Positions 50,256 to 63,887 of a DNA stretch of 64,000 bases are shown piece after piece. Positions within the stretch are counted from its first letter, which is position 1. Each line of letters begins with the position of its first letter. This DNA is from Paragordius varius (lineage: Eukaryota; Nematomorpha). The notes beneath the pieces were generated by a model, which saw only the letters and a program-made list of their open reading frames with translations, searched no databases and was not told the DNA's origin. The stretch spans positions 620,001-684,000 of the forward strand of contig OZ176051.1 in NCBI GenBank assembly GCA_964247055.1, written 5' to 3'. The translations under genes were made by a program, and so were the position numbers.

Positions 50256-52436
50256 TACATCAAAATATAGAAATAGTTTGATAAACTCTTTCATATCCGA
50301 TTTTTACAACGATACTTTAAAAATTAATGTATTAAACTAGTCGCATCAATACTCAAGCTAAAACATTGTCCTTAAAAATCGGATATTGGTCACCTGTGAA
50401 CAAAACTATTTTTTATACCGTCTCTTAGTAAGACTACATCAAAATATAGAGATAGTTTGACAAACTCTTTCATATCCGATTTTTACAACGATACTTTAAA
50501 AATTAATGTATAAAACTAGTCGTATCAATAAATCGCATCAATACTCAAGTTAAACTTTCTCCTTAAAAATCGGATATTGGTCACCGGTGAACAAAATTAT
50601 TTTTATACATTCTCTTAGTAAGACTACATCAAAATATAGATATAGTTTGACAAACTCTTTTATATCCGATTTTTACAACGATACTTTAAAAATTAATGTA
50701 TAAAACTAGTCGTATCAATAAATCGCATCAATACTCAAGTTAAACTTTCTCCTTAAAAATCGGATATTGGTCACCGGTGAACAAAATTATTTTTTATACA
50801 TTCTCTTAGTAAGACTACATCAAAATATAGAGATAGTTTGACAAACTCTTTCATATCCGATTTTTACAACGATACTTTAAAAATTAATGTGTTAAACTAG
50901 TCGCATCAATACTCAAGTTAAACTTTGTCCTCAAAAATCAGATATTGGTCATAGGTGAACAAAATTATTTTTTATACATTCTCTTAGTATGACTACATCA
51001 AAATATAGAGATAGTTTGACAAACTCTTTCATATCCGATTTTTACAACGATATTTTAAAAATTATGGTATTAAACCAGTCGCATCAATACTCAAGTTAAA
51101 CTTTGTCCTTAAAAATCGGATATTGGTCACCGGTGAACAAAATTATTTTTTATACATTCTCTTAGTAAGACTACATCAAAATATAGAGATAATTTGACAA
51201 ACTCTTTCATATCCGATTTTTACAACGATACTTTAAAAATTAATGTATAAAACTAGGCGTATCAATTAATCGCATCAATACTCAAGTTAAACTTTGTCCT
51301 TAAAAATCGGATATTGGTCACCGGTGAACAAAATTATTTTTTATACATTCTCTTAGTAGGACTACATCAAAATATAGAGATAGTTTTGCAAACTGTTTCA
51401 TATCCGATTTTTACAACGATACTTTAAAAATTAATGTGTTAAACTAGTCGCATCAATACTCAAGTTAAACTTTGTCCTTAAAAATCAGATATTGGTCACC
51501 GGTGAACAAAATTATTTTTTATACATTCTCTTAGTAAGACTACATCAAAATATAGAGATAGTTTGACAAACTCTTTCATATCCGATTTTTACAACGATAC
51601 TTTAAAAATTATGGTATTAAACCAGTCGCATCAATACTCAAGTTAAACTTTGTCCTTAAAAATCGGATATTAGTCACCGGTGAACAAAATTAGTTTTTAT
51701 ACATTCTCTTAGTAAGACTACATCAAAATATAGAGATAGTTTGACAAACTCTTTCATATCCGATTTTTACAACGATACTTTAAAAATTAATGTATAAAAC
51801 TAGTCGTGTCAATAAATCGCATCAATACTCAAGTTAAACTTTCTCCTTAAAAATCGGATATTGGTCACCGGTGAACAAAATTAGTTTTTATACATTCTCT
51901 TAGTAAGACTACATCAAAATATAGAGATAGTTTGACAAACTCTTTCATATCCGATTTTTACAACGATACTTTAAAAATTAATGTATAAAACTAGTCGTAT
52001 CAATAAATCGCATCAATACTAAAGTTAAACTTTGTCCTTAAAAATCGGATATTGGTCACCGGTGAACAAAATTATTTTTTATACATTCTCTTAGTAGGAC
52101 TACATCAAAATATAGAGATAGTTTTGCAAACTGTTTCATATCCGATTTTTACAACGATACTTTAAAAATTAATGTATAAAACTAGTCGCATCAATACTCA
52201 AGTTAAACTCTGTCCTTAAAAATCGAATATTGGTCACCGGTGAACAAAATTATTTTTTATACATTCTCTTAGTAAGACTACATCAAAATATAGAAATAGT
52301 TTGATAAACTCTTTCATATCCGATTTTTACAACGATACTTTAAAAATTAATGTATTAAACTAGTCGCATCAATACTCAAGCTAAAACATTGTCCTTAAAA
52401 ATCGGATATTGGTCACCTGTGAACAAAACTATTTTT

Positions 52437-55400
52437 TATACCGTTTCTTAGTAAGACTACGTCAAAATATAGAGATAGTTTGACAAACTCTTTCATATCC
52501 GATTTTTACAACGATACTTTAAAAATTAATGTATAAAACTAGTCGTATCAATAAATCGCATCAATACTCAAGTTAAACTTTCTCCTTAAAAATCGGATAT
52601 TGGTCACCGGTGAACAAAATTATTTTTTATACATTCTCTTAGTAAGACTACATCAAAATATAGAGATAGTTTGACAAACTCTTTCATATCCGATTTTTAC
52701 AACGATACTTTAAAAATTAATGTATAAAACTAGTCGTATCAATAAATCGCATCAATACTCAAGTTAAACTTTCTCCTTAAAAATCGGATATTACTCACCG
52801 GTGAACCAAATTATTTTTTATACATTCTCTTAGTAAGACTACATCAAAATATAGAGATAGTTTGACAAACTCTTTCATATCCGATTTTTACAACGATACT
52901 TTAAAAATTAATGTGTTAAACTAGTCGCATCAATACTCAAGTTAAACTTTGTCCTCAAAAATCAGATATTGGTCATAGGTGAAAAATTATTTTTTATACA
53001 TTCTCTTAGTAAGACTACATCAAAATATAGAGATAGTTTGACAAACTCTTTCATATCCGATTTTTACAACGATACTGTAAAAATTAATGTATAAAACTAG
53101 TCGCATCAATACTCAAGTTAAACTTTGTCCTTAAAAATCGAATATTGGTCACCGGTGAACAAAATTATTTTTTATACATTCTCTTAGTAAGACTACATCA
53201 AAATATAGAGATAGTTTGACAAACTCTTTCATATCCGATTTTTACAACGATACTTTAAAAATTAATGTGTTAAACTAGTCGCATCAATACTCAAGTTATA
53301 CTTTGTCCTTAAAAATCGGATATTCGTCACCGGTGAACAAAATTATTTTTTATACATTCTCTTAGTAAGACTACATCAAAATATAGAGATAGTTTGACAA
53401 AATCTTTCATATCCGATTTTTACAACGATATTTTAAAAATTATGGTATTAAACCAGTCGCATCAATACTCAAGTTAAACTTTGTCCTTAAAAATCGGATA
53501 TTGGTCACCGGTGAACAAAATTATTTTTTATACATTCTCTTAGTAAGACTACATCAAAATATAGAGATAATTTGACAAACTCTTTCATATCCGATTTTTA
53601 CAACGATACTTTAAAAATTAATGTATAAAACTAGGCGTATCAATTAATCGCATCAATACTCAAGTTAAACTTTGTCCTTAAAAATCGGATATTGGTCACC
53701 GGTGAACAAAATTATTTTTTATACATTCTCTTAGTAGGACTACATCAAAATATAGAGATAGTTTGACAAACTCTTTCATATCCGATTTTTACAACGATAC
53801 TGTAAAAATTAATGTATAAAACTAGTCGCATCAATACTCAAGTTAAACTTTGTCCTTAAAAATCGAATATTGGTCACCGGTGAACAAAATTATTTTTTAT
53901 ACATTCTCTTAGTAAGACTACATCAAAATATAGAGATAGTTTGACAAACTCTTTCATATCCGATTTTTACAACGATACTTTAAAAATTAATGTGTTAAAC
54001 TAGTCGCATCAATACTCAAGTTAAACTTTGTCCTTAAAAATCAGATATTGGTCACCGGTGAACAAAATTATTTTTTATACATTCTCTTAGTAAGACTACA
54101 TCAAAATATAGAGATAGTTTGACAAACTCTTTCATATCCGATTTTTACAACGATACTTTAAAAATTATGGTATTAAACCAGTCGCATCAATACTCAAGTT
54201 AAACTTTGTCCTTAAAAATCGGATATTGGTCACCGGTGAACAAAATTAGTTTTTATACATTCTCTTAGTAAGACTACATCAAAATATAGAGATAGTTTGA
54301 CAAACTCTTTCATATCCGATTTTTACAACGATACTTTAAAAATTAATGTATAAAACTAGTCGTATCAATAAATCGCATCAATACTCAAGTTAAACTTTCT
54401 CCTTAAAAATCGGATATTGGTCACCGGTGAACAAAATTAGTTTTTATACATTCTCTTAGTAAGACTACATCAAAATATAGAGATAGTTTGACAAACTCTT
54501 TCATATCCGATTTTTACAACGATACTTTAAAAATTAATGTATAAAACTAGTCGTATCAATAAATCGCATCAATACTAAAGTTAAACTTTGTCCTTAAAAA
54601 TCGGATATTGGTCACCGGTGAACAAAATTATTTTTTATACATTCTCTTAGTAGGACTACATCAAAATATAGAGATAGTTTTGCAAACTGTTTCATATCCG
54701 ATTTTTACAACGATACTTTAAAAATTAATGTATAAAACTAGTCGCATCAATACTCAAGTTAAACTCTGTCCTTAAAAATCGAATATTGGTCACCGGTGAA
54801 CAAAATTATTTTTTATACATTCTCTTAGTAAGACTACATCAAAATATAGAAATAGTTTGATAAACTCTTTCATATCCGATTTTTACAACGATACTTTAAA
54901 AATTAATGTATTAAACTAGTCGCATCAATACTCAAGCTAAAACATTGTCCTTAAAAATCGGATATTGGTCACCTATGAACAAAACTATTTTTTATACCGT
55001 TTCTTAGTAAGACTACGTCAAAATATAGAGATAGTTTGACAAACTCTTTCATATCCGATTTTTACAACGATACTTTAAAAATTAATGTATAAAACTAGTC
55101 GTACCAATAAATCGCATCAATACTCAAGTTAAACTTTCTCCTTAAAAATCGGATATTGGTCACCGGTGAACAAAATTATTTTTTATACATTCTCTTAGTA
55201 AGACTACATCAAAATATAGAGATAGTTTGACAAACTCTTTCATATCCGATTTTTACAACGATACTTTAAAAATTAATGTATAAAACTAGTCGTATCAATA
55301 AATCGCATCAATACTCAAGTTAAACTTTCTCCTTAAAAATCGGATATTACTCACCGGTGAACCATATTATTTTTTATACATTCTCTTAGTAAGACTACAT

Positions 55401-58400
55401 CAAAATATAGAGATAGTTTGACAAACTCTTTCATATCCGATTTTTACAACGATACTGTAAAAATTAATGTATAAAACTAGTCGCATCAATACTCAAGTTA
55501 AACTTTGTCCTTAAAAATCGAATATTGGTCACCGGTGAACAAAATTATTTTTTATACATTCTCTTAGTAAGACTACATCAAAATATAGAGATAGTTTGAC
55601 AAACTCTTTCATATCCGATTTTTACAACGATACTTTAAAAATTAATGTGTTAAACTAGTCGCATCAATACTCAAGTTATACTTTGTCCTTAAAAATCGGA
55701 TATTCGTCACCGGTGAACAAAATTATTTTTTATACATTCTCTTAGTAAGACTACATCAAAATATAGAGATAGTTTGACAAACTCTTTCATATCCGATTTT
55801 TACAACGATATTTTAAAAATTATGGTATTAAACCAGTCGCATCAATACTCAAGTTAAACTTCTTAAAAATCGGATATTGGTCACCTGTGAACAAAACTAT
55901 TTTTTATACCGTCTCTTAGTAAGACTACATCAAAATATAGAGATAGTTTGACAAACTCTTTCATATCCGTTTTTACAACGATACTTTAAAAATTAATGTG
56001 TTAAACTAGTCGCATCAATACTCAAGTTATACTTTGTCCTTAAAAATCGGATATTCGTCACCGGTGAACAAAATTATTTTTTATACATTCTCTTAGTAAG
56101 ACTACATCAAAATATAGAGATAGTTTGACAAACTCTTTCATATCCGATTTTTACAACGATACTTTAAAAATTAATGTGTTAAACTAGTCGCATCAATACT
56201 CAAGTTAAACTTTGTCCTCAAAAATCAGATATTGGTCATAGGTGAACAAAATTATTTTTTATACATTCTCTTAGTATGACTACATCAAAATATAGAGATA
56301 GTTTGACAAACTCTTTCATATCCGATTTTTACAACGATACTGTAAAAATTAATGTATAAAACTAGTCGCATCAATACTCAAGTTAAACTTTGTCCTTAAA
56401 AATCGAATATTGGTCACCTGTGAACAAAATTATTTTTTATACATTCTCTTAGTAAGACTACATCAAAATATAGAGATAGTTTGACAAACTCTTTCATATC
56501 CGATTTTTACAACGATACTTTAAAAATTAATGTGTTAAACTAGTCGCATCAATACTCAAGTTATACTTTGTCCTTAAAAATCGGATATTCCTCACCGGTG
56601 AACAAAATTATTTTTTATACATTCTCTTAGTAAGACTACATCAAAATATAGAGATAGTTTGACAAACTCTTTCATATCCGATTTTTACAACGATATTTTA
56701 AAAATTATGGTATTAAACCAGTCGCATCAATACTCAAGTTAAACTTTGTCCTTAAAAATCGGATATTGGTCACCGGTGAACAAAATTATTTTTTATACAT
56801 TCTCTTAGTAAGACTACATCAAAATATAGAGATAATTTGACAAACTCTTTCATATCCGATTTTTACAACGATACTTTAAAAATTAATGTATAAAACTAGG
56901 CGTATCAATTAATCGCATCAATACTCAAGTTAAACTTTGTCCTTAAAAATCGGATATTGGTCACCGGTGAACAAAATTATTTTTTATACATTCTCTTAGT
57001 AGGACTACATCAAAATATAGAGATAGTTTTGCAAACTGTTTCATATCCGATTTTTACAACGATACTTTAAAAATTAATGTGTTAAATTAGTCGCATCAAT
57101 ACTCAAGTTAAACTTTGTCCTTAAAAATCAGATATTGGTCACCGGTGAACAAAATTATTTTTTATACATTCTCTTAGTAAGACTACATCAAAATATAGAG
57201 ATAGTTTGACAAACTCTTTCATATCCGATTTTTACAACGATACTTTAAAAATTATGGTATTAAACCAGTCGCATCAATACTCAAGTTAAACTTTGTCCTT
57301 AAAAATCGGATATTGGTCACCGGTGAACAAAATTAGTTTTTATACATTCTCTTAGTAAGACTACATCAAAATATAGAGATAGTTTGACAAACTCTTTCAT
57401 ATCCGATTTTTACAACGATACTTTAAAAATTAATGTATAAAACTAGTCGTATCAATAAATCGCATCAATACTCAAGTTAAACTTTCTCCTTAAAAATCGG
57501 ATATTGGTCACCGGTGAACAAAATTAGTTTTTGTACATTCTCTTAGTAAGACTACATCAAAATATAGAGATAGTTTGACAAACTCTTTCATATCCGATTT
57601 TTACAACGATACTTTAAAAATTAATGTATAAAACTAGTCGTATCAATAAATCGCATCAATACTAAAGTTAAACTTTGTCCTTAAAAATCGGATATTGGTC
57701 ACCGGTGAACAAAATTATTTTTTATACATTCTCTTAGTAGGACTACATCAAAATATAGAGATAGTTTTGCAAACTGTTTCATATCCGATTTTTACAACGA
57801 TACTTTAAAAATTAATGTATAAAACTAGTCGCATCAATACTCAAGTTAAACTCTGTCCTTAAAAATCGAATATTGGTCACCGGTGAACAAAATTATTTTT
57901 TATACATTCTCTTAGTAAGACTACATCAAAATATAGAAATAGTTTGATAAACTCTTTCATATCCGATTTTTACAACGATACTTTAAAAATTAATGTATTA
58001 AACTAGTCGCATCAATACTCAAGCTAAAACATTGTCCTTAAAAATCGGATATTGGTCACCTGTGAACAAAACTATTTTTTATACCGTTTCTTAGTAAGAC
58101 TACGTCAAAATATAGAGATAGTTTGACAAACTCTTTCATATCCGATTTTTACAACGATACTTTAAAAATTAATGTATAAAACTAGTCGTATCAATAAATC
58201 GCATCAATACTCAAGTTAAACTTTCTCCTTAAAAATCGGATATTGGTCACCGGTGAACAAAATTATTTTTTATACATTCTCTTAGTAAGACTACATCAAA
58301 ATATAGAGATAGTTTGACAAACTCTTTCATATCCGATTTTTACAACGATACTTTAAAAATTAATGTATAAAACTAGTCGTATCAATAAATCGCATCAATA

Positions 58401-59910
58401 CTCAAGTTAAACTTTCTCCTTAAAAATCGGATATTGGTCACCGGTGAACAAAATTATTTTTTATACATTCTCTTAGTAAGACTACATCAAAATATAGAGA
58501 TAGTTTGACAAACTCTTTCATATCCGATTTTTACAACGATACTTTAAAAATTAATGTATAAAACTAGTCGTATCAATAAATCGCATCAATACTCAAGTTA
58601 AACTTTCTCCTTAAAAATCGGATATTACTCACCGGTGAACCAAATTATTTTTTATACATTCTCTTAGTAAGACTACATCAAAATATAGAGATAGTTTGAC
58701 AAACTCTTTCATATCCGATTTTTACAACGATACTTTAAAAATTAATGTGTTAAACTAGTCGCATCAATACTCAAGTTAAACTTTGTCCTCAAAAATCAGA
58801 TATTGGTCATAGGTGAAAAATTATTTTTTATACATTCTCTTAGTAAGACTACATCAAAATATAGAGATAGTTTGACAAACTCTTTCATATCCGATTTTTA
58901 CAACGATACTGTAAAAATTAATGTATAAAACTAGTCGCATCAATACTCAAGTTAAACTTTGTCCTTAAAAATCGAATATTGGTCACCGGTGAACAAAATT
59001 ATTTTTTATACATTCTCTTAGTAAGACTACATCAAAATATAGAGATAGTTTGACAAACTCTTTCATATCCGATTTTTACAACGATACTTTAAAAATTAAT
59101 GTGTTAAACTAGTCGCATCAATACTCAAGTTATACTTTGTCCTTAAAAATCGGATATTCGTCACCGGTGAACAAAATTATTTTTTATACATTCTCTTAGT
59201 AAGACTACATCAAAATATAGAGATAGTTTGACAAACTCTTTCATATCCGATTTTTACAACGATATTTTAAAAATTATGGTATTAAACCAGTCGCATCAAT
59301 ACTCAAGTTAAACTTTCTCCTTAAAAATCGGATATTGGTCACCGGTGAACAAAATTATTTTTTATACATTCTCTTAGTAAGACTACATCAAAATATAGAG
59401 ATAGTTTGACAAACTCTTTCATATCCGATTTTTACAACGATACTTTAAAAATTAATGTATAAAACTAGTCGTATCAATAAATCGCATCAATACTAAAGTT
59501 AAACTTTGTCCTTAAAAATCGGATATTGGTCAGCGGTGAACAAAATTATTTTTTATACATTCTCTTAGTAGGACTACATCAAAATATAGAGATAGTTTTG
59601 CAAACTGTTTCATATCCGATTTTTACAACGATACTTTAAAAATTAATGTATAAAACTAGTCGCATCAATACTCAAGTTAAACTCTGTCCTTAAAAATCGA
59701 ATATTGGTCACCGATGAACAAAATTATTTTTTATACATTCTCTTAGTAAGACTACATCAAAATATAGAAATAGTTTGATAAACTCTTTCATATCCGATTT
59801 TTACAACGATACTTTAAAAATTAATGTATTAAACTAGTCGCATCAATACTCAAGCTAAAACATTGTCCTTAAAAATCGGATATTGGTCAACTGTGAACAA
59901 AACTATTTTT
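52437..59910 (+). repeat. Higher-order family with periods 2556, 3087 and 1831 bp
   Basis: L1 units beginning tataccgtttc with actacgtc start at 52437, 54993, 58080 and 59911. A second mark, atactaaagtt (52018, 54574, 57661, 59492), gives exactly the same three intervals, as does the block junction caaaattagttttta between the first three copies. Copies share the run L1, S1 (gttttgc), S3, L1(accgtttc), L1 (attactcacc with gaacc), and differ by whole-monomer gains and losses. The third copy has one extra L1 (about 58.27-58.45 kb). Confidence 0.9.
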
Positions 59911-62900
59911 TATACCGTTTCTTAGTAAGACTACGTCAAAATATAGAGATAGTTTGACAAACTCCATATCCGATTTTTACAACGATACTTTAAAAATTAA
60001 TGTATAAAACTAGTCGTATCAATAAATCGCATCAATACTCAAGTTAAACTTTCTCCTTAAAAATCGGATATTGGTCACCGGTGAACAAAATTATTTTTTA
60101 TACATTCTCTTAGTAAGACTACATCAAAATATAGAGATAGTTTGACAAACTCTTTCATATCCGATTTTTACAACGATACTTTAAAAATTAATGTATAAAA
60201 CTAGTCGTATCAAAAAATCGCATCAATACTCAAGTTAAACTTTCTCCTTAAAAATCGGATATTACTCACCGGTGAACCAAATTATTTTTTATACATTCTC
60301 TTAGTAAGACTACATCAAAATATAGAGATAGTTTGACAAACTCTTTCATATCCGATTTTTACAACGATACTTTAAAAATTAATGTGTTAAACTAGTCGCA
60401 TCAATACTCAAGTTAAACTTTGTCCTCAAAAATCAGATATTGGTCATAGGTGAAAAATTATTTTTTATACATTCTCTTAGTAAGACTACATCAAAATATA
60501 GAGATAGTTTGACAAACTCTTTCATATCCGATTTTTACAACGATACTGTAAAAATTAATGTATAAAACTAGTCGCATCAATACTCAAGTTAAACTTTGTC
60601 CTTAAAAATCGAATATTGGTCACCGGTGAACAAAATTATTTTTTATACATTCTCTTAGTAAGACTACATCAAAATATAGAGATAGTTTGACAAACTCTTT
60701 CATATCCGATTTTTACAACGATACTTTAAAAATTAATGTGTTAAACTAGTCGCATCAATACTCAAGTTATACTTTGTCCTTAAAAATCGGATATTCGTCA
60801 CCGGTGAACAAAATTATTTTTTATACATTCTCTTAGTAAGACTACATCAAAATATAGAGATAGTTTGACAAACTCTTTCATATCCGATTTTTACAACGAT
60901 ATTTTAAAAATTATGGTATTAAACCAGTCGCATCAATACTCAAGTTAAACTTTGTCCTTAAAAATCGGATATTGGTCACCGGTGAACAAAATTATTTTTT
61001 ATACATTCTCTTAGTTAGACTACATCAAAATATAGAGATAGTTTGACAAACTCTTTCATATCCGATTTTTACAACGATACTTTAAAAATTATGGTATTAA
61101 ACCAGTCGCATCAATACTCAAGTTAAACTTTGTCCTTAAAAATCGGATATTGGTCACCGGTGAACAAAATTATTTTTTATACATTCTCTTAGTAAGACTA
61201 AACCAAAATATAGAGATAATTTGACAAACTCTTTCATAGCCGATTTTACAACGATACTTTTAAAATTAATGTATAAAACTAGGCGTATCAATTAATCGCA
61301 TCAATACTCAAGTTAAACTTTGTCCTTAAAAATCGGATATTGGTCACCGGTGAACAAAATTATTTTTTATACATTCTCTTAGTAGGACTACATCAAAATA
61401 TAGAGATAGTTTCGCAAACTGTTTCATATCCAATTTTTACAACGATACTTTAAAAAATAATGTATAAAACTAGTCGCATCAATACTCAAGTTAAACTTTG
61501 TCCTTAAAAATCGGATATTGGTCACCGGTGAACAAAATTATTTTTTATACATTCTCTTAGTAAGACTACATCAAAATATAGAGATAATTTGACAAACTCT
61601 TTCATATCCGATTTTTACAACGATACTTTAAAAATTAATGTATAAAACTAGGCGTATCAATTAATCGCATCAATACTCAAGTTAAACTTTGTCCTTAAAA
61701 ATCGGATATTGGTCACCGGTGAACAAAATTATTTTTTATACATTCTCTTAGTAGGACTACATCAAAATATAGAGATAGTTTTGCAAACTGTTTCATATCC
61801 GATTTTTACAACGATACTTTAAAAATTAATGTATAAAACTAGTCGCATCAATACTCAAGTTAAAATCTGTCCTTAAAAATCGAATATTGGTCACCGGTGA
61901 ACAAAATTATTTTTTATACATTCTCTTAGTAAGACTACATCAAAATATAGAAATAGTTTGACAAACTCTTTCATATCCGATTTTTACAACGATACTTTAA
62001 AAATAATGTATTAAACTAGTCGCATCAATACTCAAGCTAAAACATTGTCCTTAAAAATCGGATATTGATCACCGGTGAACAAAACTATTTTTTATACCGT
62101 CTCTTAGTAAGACTACATCAAAATATAGAGATAGTTTGACAAACTCTTTCATATCCGATTTTTACAACGATACTTTAAAAATTAATGTATAAAACTAGTC
62201 GTATCAATAAATCGCATCAATACTCAAGTTAAACTTTCTCCTTAAAAATCGGATATTGGTCACCGGTGAACAAAATTATTTTTTATACATTCTCTTAGTA
62301 AGACTACATCAAAATATAGAGATAGTTTGACAAACTCTTTCATATCCGATTTTTACAACGATACTTTAAAAATTAATGTATAAAACTAGTCGTATCAATA
62401 AATCGCATCAATACTCAAGTTAAACTTTCTCCTTAAAAATCGGATATTGGTCACCGGTGAACAAAATTATTTTTTATACATTCTCTTAGTAAGACTACAT
62501 CAAAATATAGAGGTTTGACAAACTCTTTCATATCCGATTTTTACAACGATACTTTAAAAATTAATGTGTTAAACTAGTCGCATCAATACTCAAGTTAAAC
62601 TTTGTCCTCAAAAATCAGATATTGGTCATAGGTGAACAAAATTATTTTTTATACATTCTCTTAGTAAGACTACATCAAAATATAGGGATAGTTTGATAAA
62701 CTCTTTAATATCCAATTTTTACAACGATACTGTAAAAATTAATGTATAAAACTAGTCGCATCCATACTCAAGTTAAACTTTGTCCTTAAAAATCGAATAT
62801 TGGTCACCGGTGAACAAAATTATTTTTTATACATTCTCTTAGTAAGACTACATCAAAATATAGAGATAGTTTGACAAACTCTTTCATATCCGTTTTTACA

Positions 62901-63887
62901 ACGATACTTTAAAAATTAATGTGAACTAGTCGCATCAATACTCAAGTTAAACTTTGTCCTTAAAAATCGGATATTCGTCACCGGTGAACAAAATTATTTT
63001 TTATACATTCTCTTAGTAAGACTACATCAAAATATAGAGATAGTTTGGTAAACTGTTTCATATCCGATTTTTACAACGATACTTTAAAAATTAATGTATA
63101 AAACTAGTCGCATCAATACTCAAGTTAAACTTTGTCCTTAAAAATCGAATATTGGTCACCGGTGAACAAAATTATTTTTTATACATTCTCTTAGTAAGAC
63201 TACATCAAAATATAGAGATAGTTTGACAAACTCTTTCATATACGATTTTTACAACGATACTTTAAAAATTAATGTGTTAAACTAGTCGCATCAATACTCA
63301 AGTTAAACTTTGTCCTTAAAAATCAGATATTGGTCACCGGTGAACAAATTTTTTATACATTCTCTTAGTAAGACTACATCAAAATATAGAGATAGTTTGA
63401 CAAACTCTTTCATATCCGATTTTTACAAGGATACTTTAAAAATTATGGTATTAAACCAGTCGCATCAATACTCAAGTTAAACTTTGTCCTTAAAAATCGG
63501 ATATTGGTCACGGTGAACAAAATTATTTTTTATACATTCTCTTAGTAAGACTACATCAAAATATAGAGATAATTTGGCAAACTGTTTCATATCCGATTTT
63601 TACAACGATACTTTAAAAATTAATGTATAAAATTAGTCGCATCAATACTCAAATTAAACTCTGTCCTTAAAAATCGAATATTGGTCACCGGTGAACAAAA
63701 TTATTTTTTATATATTCTCTTAGTAAGACTACATCAAAATATAGAAATAGTTTGACAAACTCTTTCATATCCGATTTTTACAACGATACTTTAAAAATTA
63801 ATGTATTAAACTAGTCGCATCAATACTCAAGCTAAAACATTGTCCTTAAAAATCGGATATTGGTCACCGGTGAACAAAACTATTTTT
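59911..63887 (+). repeat. Right end: fourth accgtttc copy, then generic S3/L1 repeats
   Basis: Opens with a fourth tataccgtttc L1, itself shortened by three bases (aactccatatcc), and follows the 52-kb pattern to about 61.0 kb. After that come S2, L2, S1, S3 (62033), L1, L1, a gagg S4, and several units with small private deletions (for example gtgaactag near 62922 and gaacaaattttttatac near 63345). The last S3 marker is at 63829. No non-satellite DNA is seen. Confidence 0.82.
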
